From Sphaerolaimus hirsutus (taxonomy: Eukaryota; Nematoda; Chromadorea; Monhysterida; Sphaerolaimidae), in contig OZ038450.1 in NCBI GenBank assembly GCA_964036195.1, forward strand, positions 21,915,208 to 21,979,207: a stretch of DNA of 64,000 nucleotides. Direction: 5' to 3'. Below the pieces are notes generated by a model that was given only the letters and a program-made list of their open reading frames with translations, did no database searches and had not been told where the DNA came from. The translations under genes and the position numbers were made by a program. Below, piece after piece: positions 47,901 to 57,377 of this stretch; the first letter of the stretch is position 1; every line of letters starts with the position of its first letter.

Positions 47901-49307
47901 GATTTTGGCCCCCGCGGGAGCTGGATAGATAGCAAATCGCTCCTCTGGAGGGATAGATAGCTGAAAATTTTTCTGGGGGGGCTGGCGGGGGCACACTATA
48001 CTGGCTTTTTCAAGGTTAAGAAGGCAGAAAGGGGAAAAATCGCTAATAACCAGCTCAAAGTAGCCAAAAGTAGGTATAAAATGGCTGAAGATAGGTATAT
48101 AACCATGTATATAGCCGGAAAGCACGATTTTTAAGGTGAAAAACTATAAAAAGGTGCAACTATTAGTGATTTTGAGCGAAAATTGGGGCAAAATTTCTCA
48201 AAAAACACTCCAGATAGATACATAGTTGAGCGATTTGGGGGGTCTTTGGGGGTAGTAGGCAAAAATTTTGCCTCGGGATAGATAGGTAGCTGAGCGGCCT
48301 CCGGGATAGATAGATAGCTGGCCGATTTGGGGGGGGGGGCAGCCCCCCCCAGCCCCCCCCCCCCAGCAGACCCCTGTGCTGGCGTCTGGCGCTAGCGCCA
48401 AAGGAATAAGCGCCGCGGCGCTTCTGGCACTTGGCGCCACCATTCTCTGGCGTCATTGGCGCTGGAGTTAGGAAAAGCGCCATGGCGCTTGGCGCCAAAG
48501 TCCTGGCGCTTTTTCCATCACTATTCGTGGGTCAATTCTGTGTCTTGTAAAGTGAAAAGGGAAGTTGCATGTGACAGTAAATTTCTGTGTTAAAAAAATA
48601 TATTTTGAAGGAACTAGTTAGGCAACTATTTATTGTAAATTTTTACACTTGTGTTTCTCATTTCGTGTCACTTGACGAATTTGGGATTCGATCGTGATCA
48701 CGTCAGGATGCACTTATTCTCCGTTTCTGGGTCACTTCAAAAAGTGTCACCTTTGCCCATCCGCTATCAGCCAAACACTTGCAAAATTCAAGTCGCATTT
48801 CTGCATCATTGGCATATGCAGCGCAATATCTGAGCATGCCGAGAACTCTACATAATTCTAGCATTGACCAGTTTAATTCTTGGATTGGCATCGTGCCAAG
48901 TTGCGTCACTGTTGAACTGATGGTCTCTTTTAGCTGTGTTGGTATGTAGAAGAGTGCCATATGTGTCAGCATATTGTTTTATAACACGAAGTGCAAAGAA
49001 AATTTCATGTTCTAGTTTTTGTGCGTCTTTCCTTGATTGAAGGAAGCTTGTGAAAGGATGCAGCGATTTTACAAACTGATAAACACAAAATTAATTCTCA
49101 TAAATTGAACTAAATACATATAACGATCCATACTTTGAATTTTGATTTCGTAAACGAATTACTAACACAACCACTTACCTGTTCTTTTGAAGATGTTGCA
49201 GGTGACCTTATGATATCATTTTCTGCTAAATGTTCGATACGCTGTGCGGCTGACTCGGTGACAATTTTGCTACTTCCTTCACTCTCGTTCACTGAAGTTT
49301 CAGCCAT
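38966..49307 (-). CDS. ARM-TIR-SAM protein, probable NAD-cleaving TIR enzyme
   Basis: Exons (minus): 49307-49179, 49075-48986, 48933-48751, [gap], 45741-45573, 43701-43633, 43556-43521, 43284-43031, 42741-42441, 42314-42274, 42147-41740, 41662-41450, 40563-40372, about 39572-39497, 39139-38966. Armadillo-type helices (TEAKIFGILATLLHS, RCKALLCLAHASTEHECQG, ELLSGINKLAQND) precede a Lys/Pro-rich linker. The TIR domain (VMISYQWQYKHLVLKINEF, WIDVENMSGSLLEAMADAIE, VLICYSESYK, CRTEAEYTYKL, YIADGWLGILLGNKLYFDLS) has Glu in SLLEAM where SARM1-type NADases carry the catalytic Glu. A SAM-like end follows (TWDSSKVIQWLGENKLQQ; LPGLSGSDLVTLHDMLQSAP). This order differs from SARM1/TIR-1, where SAM precedes TIR. 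Likely cytosolic, in innate immunity or cell death. At least one exon is missing between 48751 and 45741 (phase 0 meets 1), and the entry into the SAM exon is unresolved. The start could be 49346. Confidence 0.85.
39167..39447. mobile_element. TACCGTA-family element inside the SAM-coding intron
   Basis: 'taccgtatttaatcgaataa' faces 'gggattattcaagggg...agtacggta'. It fills most of the intron that separates the two halves of the SAM-like domain. Confidence 0.6.
39818..40236. mobile_element. TACCGTA-family inverted-repeat element
   Basis: 'ctaccgtattacctcgaatt' faces 'gtatttcgaggtaatacggta'. The core carries 'aatgcagaacacacgttaaa'. In an intron of the ARM-TIR-SAM gene. Confidence 0.7.
40658..40716. 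mobile_element. 59-bp minimal TAGTGATG element with 8-bp duplication
   Basis: TAGTGATGTAAAAAGCGCC ... GCTTTTACATCACTA, almost nothing between the arms. Flanks gtcctggt / gtcgtggt match at 7 of 8. Same ends as the large element at 47858-48523. Confidence 0.7.
40976..41432. mobile_element. TACCGTA-family inverted-repeat element
   Basis: 'taccgtatttcctcgaaata' faces 'gtatttcgaggaaatacggta'. It begins 18 bp after the TIR N-terminal exon (donor at 41449) in the minus direction. Confidence 0.7.
42315..42440. mobile_element. introner-like palindrome I4, exactly one intron
   Basis: On the minus strand the intron is gtaaagtgtaaattcaagtg ... gactttgcactttacag. It separates exon 42741-42441 from the 41-bp exon 42314-42274. 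The phase-2 join gives QSQALASDRV, and the next join is also in phase. Imperfect inverted repeats extend into both exons (agtctcaagccct / agggcttcggac). Confidence 0.85.
42944..43009. mobile_element. short TACCGTA-family element
   Basis: 'taccgttaatcctcgaaatt' faces 'cttattcgacgatatacggta', 66 bp. In the intron between two ARM exons. Confidence 0.5.
43285..43520 (-). repeat. intron made largely of introner-like words (I5)
   Basis: Starts gtcactgtcaaatgcc and ends ccccccccacag on the minus strand. The 5' half has two tandem units of 'atgtcatgcacaatgtcata' followed by 'caattccgtcaa', the same vocabulary as the other palindromes. No complementary second arm was seen, so it is a degenerate or half copy. 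Confidence 0.5.
44584..45344. mobile_element. hAT-like element G3 (CAGAGTTG ends)
   Basis: Starts CAGAGTTGTTAAAATACC and ends CTTTCGCAACTCTG. Perfect 8-bp duplication atttctca at 44576-44583 and 45345-45352. Ends are packed with 'aagcgtaagcgtaa'. A minus-strand open frame inside (45045-44806, with PSTSKSRLPSGKNV) may be a relic of a carried gene. In an intron of the ARM-TIR-SAM gene. Confidence 0.85.
45824..45941. mobile_element. introner-like palindrome I6
   Basis: Left arm gtaaaatgtcctgtgaaatg, right arm acatttgacattttacag with a further gcattttacag. Outer inverted repeat gcgccagac / gtctggcactgg. It lies 80 bp upstream (minus direction) of an ARM-TIR-SAM exon. A possible flanking minus exon (NVHLVPVPDT | DILRGLALPL) is not proven. 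Confidence 0.7.
46240..47198. mobile_element. hAT-like element H3 with captured BEL/Pao pol fragment
   Basis: Starts TAGGGTGTCAAATTTCC and ends TTTTGACACCCTA. Perfect 8-bp duplication gtcacaag at 46232-46239 and 47199-47206. Both sides are CCGTTTTCCG arrays. The centre (about 46560-46925) is unlike H1 and H2: its minus strand encodes GITDDSYAIDDNIAEEMI and YYIDWPYKESISDLP, typical of the protease-RT linker of BEL/Pao Pol. Lies in the ARM-TIR-SAM gene region. Confidence 0.8.
47858..48523. mobile_element. hAT-like TAGTGATGGAAAA element, GGCGCC-rich, carrying a nested element
   Basis: Starts TAGTGATGGAAAAGCGCCAT and ends GGCGCTTTTTCCATCACTA. Duplication atcgtggg / ttcgtggg (47850-47857, 48524-48531; 7 of 8). 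The outer parts are GGCGCC/CATGGCGC words; the middle is a second element at 47888-48376. Confidence 0.8.
47888..48376. mobile_element. nested hAT-like element with CAGGGGTCT ends
   Basis: Starts CAGGGGTCTCCCGG and ends CAGCAGACCCCTG. Perfect 8-bp duplication tgctggcg at 47880-47887 and 48377-48384. Interior 'gatagatagctg' words, the same class as the elements near 15650, 27980, 36940 and 59690. This shows that the 'gatag' family is hAT-like. Confidence 0.85.
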
Positions 49308-49621
49308 GATTTTTATTAAAAAATTGGAAAGTTTTTTGCCCATCAATAATCACTTTAACGAAAGTGCATTTTGTTCCAGTAATAAGTGTATGCTATTATC
49401 ACCTAGCAACAGCGCAGGTATTTGTGTACTTAAACATGTAGCCAGGTATTCCTTCAGTCACAAACAATGTGACTAACTATAGATCGATCTGTTTCTGTTA
49501 CGTACACAAATTACGTACCAACGTTTTATTTACGGTAAAATTTGAAATAACTTGAGTGCAGGAATGATAAATTTTTTAATTAAATCTATTTTTTCCTTTT
49601 ACGCCGCGAAAAAGCCTATAT

Positions 49622-50208
49622 ACCGTATTTCCTCGAAATACCCCCAGGGGGTTTATTTTTCAGAGTGAGAATTTTGAGGGGGGGTTAAACGAGGGGGGGT
49701 TATTATTTCGCCAGAACTTTTTTCGAAATCCCAGTACTAAATTGTTGTTTGTAACGTGCACAGACGTCGAAAAATGCAACAAAAACGGCCATGTATCAGA
49801 CTCTATAGACTTATATACCGTACCTATAGGCGCTGCGCACACTAGTTTACCGCCAGATTTTGGTAAACTCATAAATCGACGTTGAACGCATTTGAGTTTA
49901 CCAGAATAAGGTGTCTGTCAACTGCAGTCGATTGGGATTACGAATAACTAATTTCAGTAAACTCAAATGCGTACAAAGCCGATTTATGAGTTTACCAAGA
50001 TCTGGCAGTAAACTAGTGTGTGCACGCGCATACCGTATAAACCCTGTTCTAACATAATACAGTCATTGTTTTTAACGTGTATTCTGCGATTCACGGATCA
50101 AACCGTAGCTTTTGTCATTTACGTCTTATATACACTATATTGGGGGGGGGGGGTTATAAGTTCATAGTGTCCATTTTGAGGGGGGGGGTATTTCGAGGAA
50201 ATACGGTA
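49622..50208. mobile_element. TACCGTA-family element interrupted by a foldback
   Basis: 'taccgtatttcctcgaaata' faces 'gtatttcgaggaaatacggta'. A CACTAGTTTAC foldback (about 49838-50026: 'gcacactagtttaccgccag' with 'ctggcagtaaactagtgtgt') lies inside it. The upstream gene starts at 49307 on the minus strand. Confidence 0.7.
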
Positions 50209-50911
50209 TTGAACCCCCGCGAACCCCCCTCCCCCCGCCCAAGAAAACCTTTTTTGTTATATACCTATCCATCCGGAAGAACGATTTACTATCTATATGA
50301 AGCCCCGGAGGGGTCCAAATCCACTCAACCCCTCACGTGAAAAAAGTTTTTATGAAGTGCTAACGAAAATCAACTGAAAAGCGCTTACGGCAGCCAAGAA
50401 GGAATTGCGACGTAACATAAGCAAACATTCTAAAGTTATGTCGTAACGAGCTGAAGAGAGATTTGAGAATTTTATCGAAAAAATAGGTTAAAAAAACATT
50501 TGTAACAACCTACAAGGACTTGACGTAACGGACAAAATAAGTGACGAAATGAGCAAACATCCTCCATATGTCTCTCTGGACTCCATTTAAAAACGCAACG
50601 CGTAACTCTATTAACTGTTAGGCCACCTTTCGTTTAACTTTATCTAATTGGCTTGCACTTAAACCATTGATAAACCACTATCACTGTTTTCTTTTCTGAC
50701 ATGCGTTATGATAGCTGTTATGCAAGGAGGCATGAAAAAGCATGAAAGCATGAAACCAGCTATAAGTGTACTTTAAAAAGAAAATTTTCGGCTACAAAAT
50801 TGCATAATGTAATTCTCTTAGCTTTTAATTAACAAATTCTCTTAAGACAGTGAACACTTTAGCTGAAAATTTTCAAACGATCAGCCGGGCCACTCCTAGA
50901 GTCCAGACCCT

Positions 50912-51152
50912 GTAAAATGCTCTGTATAATTCCAAATGTCATGCAAAGCGTCAAAAGTCATGTAAAATTCCCTGTAAAATGTCAAGTCATGTAAAATTCC
51001 CTGAAAAATGATTTAAGTCATGTAAAATTCCATGTAAAATGTCAAAAGTCATGTAAAATTGCATTTAAAATGTTTATTTTTATTTTCTTCCTGGATGTGA
51101 GACATTTTACATTTTTGACATCTCATTTTACATTTTACAGGGCATATTACAG
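50912..51152. mobile_element. introner-like palindrome I7
   Basis: Starts gtaaaatgctctgtataatt and ends ttttacagggcatattacag. Contains three to four tandem 'aaaagtcatgtaaaattccc' units. Its right end is exactly the 3' splice site of the plus-strand exon 51153-51215. Confidence 0.7.
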
Positions 51153-51604
51153 TGCGTGGAATTAGAACTTGATCTTTCTGTCCATAAAATGATCGTCAAA
51201 AAGTGGCAAGAAATAGGTATCTGCCAACCCAGTGCTTGGTAAATAGATGTACATGTTTACACACATTTTTACCTAAGGCATTTTCGTATTATTTACCGTT
51301 ATATTGATCATGCACATGTCGATCATTTTTATCCCACGACTTCATAAACACAAATCGCCCAGCCGCCCACTTCGCATGGAGCAACATTGTTGTTTTGCCT
51401 CATATCAACATTCCATTCGTTCCCACACCCGACCCGGGGCTGGGTTCAAGTTTGTGCCCAAAACCAGTTTTGTGTGTTCCGAATTCCACATTTGACAGTT
51501 TTCATACGGGACCGGTAATTTTGGTTGCCGGCGGCAAAAATTACGCCGCCGCCATCGAATTTGAAACTCGCGTGGGGGGAAAACACGTGCCGCCGCCGCG
51601 CTAG
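51153..51604 (+). CDS. two 3' exons of an unrecognised gene
   Basis: Exon A is 51153-51215 (acceptor tattacag, donor gtatct; LELDLSVHKMIVKKWQEI). Exon B is 51363-51604 (acceptor cgcccag, stop TAG). The phase-1 join is consistent. Exon B reads AAHFAWSNIVVLPHINIPFV then PVILVAGGKNYAAAIEFETR, ending in a basic/Pro tail. I do not recognise the family; the GGKNYAAAIEFE stretch looks like a beta-strand-helix unit. Upstream exons would lie beyond the palindrome I7. Confidence is limited because only two short exons are seen. Confidence 0.4.
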
Positions 51605-52417
51605 TGGTGGGAAAAAAATTTTAAATGTCTTTTTTAACATGTTTTTTTTCTTCTTTAAAATTTGAATTGAGTTTTTTGCTGCTGTTTAATTTCGGTTTGT
51701 ATCCGAATAATGTCGAAATTTACTTTTGTGGTTGGCTCAGAAATTTCAAATTTAGTTTAACAAGTTTGTGTTGATAACGTTTTTGAAATGTAAATTTGAA
51801 TAATTTCAAAAAGAAAATCATCCATTATTCTACCACGCCTCAGCCAAGGCATATATTTAATGCACATTTTAATAAAGCATTTTAAATGCTTGCTTAAATT
51901 TCCATAATTTAAAAAAGTATTTTTTATTAAAATTTTGCTGGCTGATATTCCATGATCAAGGAACAGTATGCGGATCAAACAAAAAGTACCTCATTTTAAA
52001 AATCTTCCGGCATTGAGATTTTTACAATCGTTTGCTGCATCTGCGCGGCAAGGTTATAAGCAGCAATGTGTGAAACATAGCGGTGCATTTTTTGCATTTT
52101 CACCTCGCGAATTAGGGGTGGAAACTACCTAGTGTTGGGCAGAGATATCGTGTAAAATTTGATGCGTTTTCCTACATCGAATATAATAACTTGATGTCGA
52201 GAAGCTTGAAATAATTGTCGAAAATCGAAACTAAAAATGGGCAATCGTGTCGGTCGGATCGAGTATAAAAAATCAGATTTCGTGTTGAAAAACCAATGAT
52301 CAATATCGAAAATATTGGGAAATACCCTATATCGATATCGAAAAGTCACATTGACAGAATGACATTGTCGTAATTTCCCCGAAATATTCGTTAGCACCAG
52401 GTAAATACTGCAGTACC

Positions 52418-52460
52418 TAGCGCCATGCGCCATGCCATGGCGCCATGGCGCCATGGCACC
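52418..52460. repeat. GGCGCCATGGCGCC repeat
   Basis: Self-complementary run 'gcgccatgcgccatgccatggcgccatggcgccatgg'-type words; same family as 47858-48523. Confidence 0.6.
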
Positions 52461-52730
52461 GGAAAAGCTTGTGGCACCACGTCCCTTCAACGGCGGCGGC
52501 ACAAAACGCCCGCGTCGCATCGCATCACTCACTTTCACCTTCGCGGTGAGTTACGATCCCGTGTCGATTATAATCACGATAATGATTTCATTTGCAATCA
52601 GGCGTGACAAAAGTCGCCTGATTGAAGTGAATTTGGCTTCAAATTGACATTTTTTCGGCACTGAAAACTGCGGCGGCTGGCCGCCGGATTCCAGCTGGAG
52701 AAATTGGTTACATTTGGTTCTGAAAAAAAC

Positions 52731-53183
52731 TACCGTATTTCCTCGAAATACCCCCCCCCTCGAAATACCCCCCCCCTCGAAATACCCCCCTCAAAATGGA
52801 CACTATGAACTTATAAACCCCCCCCCTCGAAATACCCCCCCCCCAAATTTAGTGTATAGAGAACGTAAATGACAAAGGCTGCGGTTTGTCATCTGGGTAA
52901 TGCAAAACACACGTTAAAAACGATGACTCTGTTATGTGAGAACAGTGATTATACGTCTTCACACTTATACAAGTCTTTAGAGTCTTGTAAATGGCGATTT
53001 TTGTTGCAATTTCGACGTCTGCGTATGTTTCAGACGACAATTTAGTACTTGGTTTTCAAAAAATTTCTGGCGAAATAATAAACCCCCCCCCCCTCGAAAT
53101 ACCCCCCCCCCTCGTTTAACCCCCCCTCAAAATTCTCACTCTGAAACAATAAACCCCCCGGGGGTATTTCGAGGAAATACGGT
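52731..53183. mobile_element. TACCGTA-family inverted-repeat element
   Basis: 'taccgtatttcctcgaaata' faces 'gtatttcgaggaaatacggta'. The core shares 'aatgcaaaacacacgttaaa' with the copies at 24370, 39818 and 49622. Confidence 0.75.
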
Positions 53184-53224
53184 AGATTGGGATTTTAGAG
53201 GGTGCCGTCGATCACGCTGCAGAA

Positions 53225-53445
53225 AAGTTTGCTCCACTGGCGGTGCGCTCATCAGTACACCACCGAAATTTGGGGAACTCATATATCTGTTCTTATACAT
53301 TTGAGTTTACCAGAATAAGTAGTCTGTCAACTTCGGTCAACTAGTTGACGGCGATCAAGCATAATTAATTCAGGTAAACTCAAATTTGTTCAATGCAGAG
53401 TTATGAGTTTCCCAAATTTCGACGGTGTAAATACTAGTGGGTGCG
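53225..53445. mobile_element. foldback element, CACTAGT-type (diverged)
   Basis: 'caccgaaatttggggaactc' faces 'gagtttcccaaatttcgacgg', with 'actagtgggtgcg' at the right tip. Confidence 0.55.
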
Positions 53446-53449
53446 ACCA

Positions 53450-55980
53450 CATTATTTCTGTTTGGGTGGTCTCTGATTTGTTAACGATTTAAGGAAGCCT
53501 TTATTTACAGCATGACACCCCCCAACGTTTATTTTCCGCGAAACTTTTGCGAGTCGATTTTAAAAATGCGACTTATCATGCAACGTTTTACACACATCGC
53601 GTTTTAATTAATTCACAAACAGTTAAAAAATGCTAGATGTGGCGGCATAGACGGAAAATCGACCGGAGTTCCCATCCGCACGCCGATGCAACTTATGCAA
53701 AGTTATCATTTGATACTGACGCCACCTATCAAATTTGATTAAGTTTACTGAAGTTTTTTGGAAAATTACGTTAAGTCGGAATGGGGAACTTTCATCCCCG
53801 CACTGGTAAAATGGGTAAAGTGAGTGGGGAGTGACGATCCCAAATGGTTGAGTTCTGTTTGTGAAAATCAAATGCTAACAGATCTTCGACCATCGAAATT
53901 CCAATCACAGCATTTGACAACTCAATCGAAACTTCCCTCACTGACAACACCGCATGCATAACTGACGCAGCTGTGCCGCTTTTAACACATTCGTTGTAGC
54001 CGGTCGCATTGTCTCTCCGCTTTGCTGGGCGGCAGTCATTTTGGCTTGGCGGCCGCTGCCGCCCCAAGCGGCGCGGCACAACTGCACCGTGCCGCTGCAG
54101 TCGTGTTGTAGCCGCGCGCCGCCGTTCCCCCACTTTTGTACTGCGCGTGCCGCCGCCGCCGGCCGCCCCGCATTATGTGCGTGAAGTAATAAAGTGCGTG
54201 GATTGCTGCTGTCTTGTCTTGGTGCGGGACATTATTTGCCCGACACGTTTTTTTGTCGGGTTGCCCGATTCATGCTTCATGGTTTTTTATATTTATTTTT
54301 GGATTCATGCTTTTTTGCTACAAAGTGCCAATTAGGGCCACAGGATCAGTTTGAATATAGGTAGCTAATTTCAAGCACGATCAATTTTGCGACCCGAAAA
54401 AAACGTGTCGGGCAAATTTAATTAGAAGTCTGGACGTTCTGGTTGGCGGTGATCAGTAGTTGCGTTTGTTGCCTCCCAATGACCATTTTTGTGCGCTGAT
54501 TAAATAAATTGTGTGATGTAAGCGGTTGTAGCGCTATGTTGTCTGTTTTTTTTGCTGGTGATTATTTTTTGACGTAATTCTGCTGCAAATGATGACTGCA
54601 TATGGCGATATTTTTGCATATGTTAAAAATATATGTCCATCTTATGTTTTTAGATAGTCTGGTAGTCTGCATTGTCATGTGTGTATTATTAGCATTGAAA
54701 TATGTGTGATTTTAAGAAAATAGTAATTAAATATAATTTCAGAAAATCTCTCAAAAAGAAAATATAATTTTATCTATGTGGAGAAAACTGGAAAAATATA
54801 AGTGTGAGATTTTTTCTGGTATTTTAAAAGCTCTGAAATGAAAACATAATTAAATCTCTCTGGAAAGTCCTGGTAAAAAATTTTGTTTTTTAAATCTTAT
54901 TTTTTTGGCGGGTGGTGTAAGCTGTTGTGGTGCTACTCGCTTACTTGTGGGTTTCTCCTGGTAATCACTTGATGACGTAACACGTAACACGCAAAATTTA
55001 ATTGAATTTGACGTTACTTGTTGCATTGTAAATATGTTCCCCCCTTTGGTATGTTCTACGTCAGAGCGATTTGGAGGAATGATGTCACCCACGGCCACTC
55101 CCCTTTGAATTCACGGCTTAACACAACTATAAGTACCTATAGACAAATCGGTATTTTGCTAAGATACGCTATACAACCTTGTACATAAATTATTAGCATT
55201 ATTGGCTGGCTACCCATTAGAAAATTACTATTAAATTATACATACAAAATGCCTCATTCACCACTTTTCCATTCCAAATTTTTACTATACCTATAACCTT
55301 TGTACTGCGCGCGCAGGTATCGCCATTGCATATTTCCGCACAAACGTCAGGTAGCATTGAAAAAAGTCATGTCCACCCATTCATTGCTGCCAAACTGCCG
55401 TTCACCTCATAAATATTTTTTACAGTTCATTTGAATCGAGCCGGTCGATTGATCGAAGTTTGAAAAACTCCCGTCTCGACGTTTCGCGGCCAATTTACAG
55501 TATCACAAATTATGCATGCATACATATTTACTCATTGTGCTTTTTTGCGCTGCATTTATATTTACAGTGTTGCTAACGTGTCAACTCAGATCCCCCCATT
55601 CAATCTTCATATATTTATAATGGGAGGGGGGTGCGCGTTTTTCACACCCCCATTCACTCCGCTGTACAAGAAACCGCAAGCGATAGATTACGGATCTAGC
55701 AGTAGTTTCATAATTACCCGTAAAATATTTATGGCGCAGAAACGACCGATCGCGACATCTCGATTTCTACGCGATGGCTGCTCTCTGGCGGCGATTTTAC
55801 ACGATTTCAGGTGTGTGTGTGTCGCCGGGCGACATGAATTTATCCATCAATTTTTTTTATTGATGTCGCGACGCGAGTGTTTGTAATCTCGGATTTGATG
55901 GATTACCTGACCGCGTGATTTGCGCGAAGAGTGCATTTGTGCATTTAGTTTTGCCGAAGGTGATGTGTGAAGTGAAAATG
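53450..55980. other. intergenic stretch, one GC-rich island and a hairpin
   Basis: A GC-rich block (54000-54180, gcggccgctgccgcc words) could be a promoter or part of an LTR. A hairpin (54245-54412) is formed by 'tgcccgacacgtttttttgt' and 'aaaaaaacgtgtcgggcaaa'. A related word is found in the beta-subunit intron near 12555. A minus-strand frame at 55098-54850 (TSKRVAPQQLTPPAKKIRF) could be an exon but has no partner. No gene is supported. Confidence 0.35.
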
Positions 55981-55983
55981 GCC

Positions 55984-56893
55984 CCACACACGCTAGTGAG
56001 GGAAACCCATTATTTAACCACAGCGACTCGTAACCCATCGTCTCGTAAGCCAAAGTGCATCAAGATTTAACCCAAAGTACCTCGTCTCGTAAGCCGCAGC
56101 CAATCATTCAACTCGTCACCCAAAGTGTGTCATTATTTAACCCCACTGTGTCATTATTTAAGCCATGAGTACATAGTACAAATTTTGTGTCATTATTTAA
56201 GCCGTGTGTACACATGTATTTAGTTCATATTTGTATTTTTTGAATGCCAGCGAATACATAGCACTGATGTGCTGGTGCGGAACCAACGTAAATATGTGTT
56301 TACATGGTGACCAATGATACTTGCAATGTGGGATGAACAAGGGAAATATATATATTTATCTAGGTAACTCACAAATTTCATTTTAAACATATCGCGCCCA
56401 CTTTCAAATCAAATCAATTTTATTACCCCCCTTGAAAAATGCATAAGAACACATACAATGGAAAATAATGTGGATAGAAATGAACAGCTTTTTCTCTCCA
56501 TTTGATACTCTCATGCATGAAACACTCTTTATGTCTGTTGTCCATTTCGCTTTATTAGGACCAAAAGTATCCATGAGCCACTTACTCGAGCCCACCAGAT
56601 ATTGACCACAGATGTCCAAGTGCATTAGCCAAAAACAACTGATCTTACCGCCACATGTAATGTCTATACATCCATCTTATATGTATACATGTTATGTATT
56701 TACCTGTACTGCGGCTTACGAGTCGACACATTGGGTTAAATAATGAGGCACAATGGCTTAAATGATGACACACTTTTTCACGTTAATTGTGGCTTAAATG
56801 TCGCCATACTTTGGCTTACCTAGCGAGGTACTTTGGCTTTACAGTCGATGGGTTAAATCTCGGGTAGCTTAAATCTCGCTATACTCTCCACGC
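55984..56893. mobile_element. large foldback with CACACGCTAGT tip and 'TCGTAAGCC' words
   Basis: Left half: repeated 'cattatttaacccc' and 'ctcgtaagccaaagt'. Right half: the complements 'gggttaaataatgag', 'ggcttacgagtc', 'actttggcttacc'. The tips are 'cccacacacgctagtgag' and 'ctccacgctagttg'. Its right end abuts the next foldback. Confidence 0.6.
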
Positions 56894-57040
56894 TAGTTGA
56901 CATCGACACCAAATGCCAACTGGTTCCCAGCCCAATTCAAGGGTTGTATTCGAACGTCGTTCGTCGGCTCGTCAGCAAGCTTTGTATTGGGATGGGAACC
57001 AGTTGACATTTGGTGTCAATGTCAACTAGCGTGTGGGGGG
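56886..57040. mobile_element. foldback with CACGCTAGTTGACAT tips
   Basis: 'cacgctagttgacatcgaca' with 'caaatgccaactggttccca' pairs with 'tgggaaccagttgacatttg' and 'tgtcaactagcgtgtgggg'. An almost complete 155-bp palindrome. Confidence 0.75.
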
Positions 57041-57146
57041 CCTATGGAGAAGATATTTTTGAACACGACAGTGGAATACCGCAAGAATAGTTTATAGCAG
57101 TCATTCAAAGGATTTTCACTTGACTTCTAATCATCAGTTGGCGGCC

Positions 57147-57345
57147 CACGCACTAGTTGACACATGTGTGTCAACTCAGCTTTCAGCTTTCATCTTCATG
57201 TGTCGTAGACCGATCTTCCAATGCACTTGTCGTAATGTTTATTTTTCAAACTTACCACATGGCATTTGGAGATGGCTTTGCTACACGTGAAGCCGAAATT
57301 TGAGTTAACACAGACCAGTTGACACGTGTCAACTAGTGGGCAGGC
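57147..57345. mobile_element. foldback with CACTAGTTGACAC tips, directly before the peroxidase gene
   Basis: 'ggcggcccacgcactagttg' pairs with 'caactagtgggcaggccgcc'. The inner arms 'acacatgtgtgtcaac' and 'gttgacacgtgtcaa' also pair. Confidence 0.75.
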
Positions 57346-57377
57346 CGCCATTACCCATTCCCCCAACACAGGCGCCC

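Noticed and set aside
38966..49307. Orthologue of SARM1 / C. elegans TIR-1
   Set aside because: The SAM-like domain follows the TIR, there is only one, and the TIR has the DGWLGILLGNKLYFDLS block of ARM-TIR-SAM proteins, so I give no gene symbol.
53792..54133. Minus-strand frame with GYNECVK, resembling Hairy/E(spl) Orange region
   Set aside because: The match is too short, there is no bHLH nearby, and no splice sites support it.
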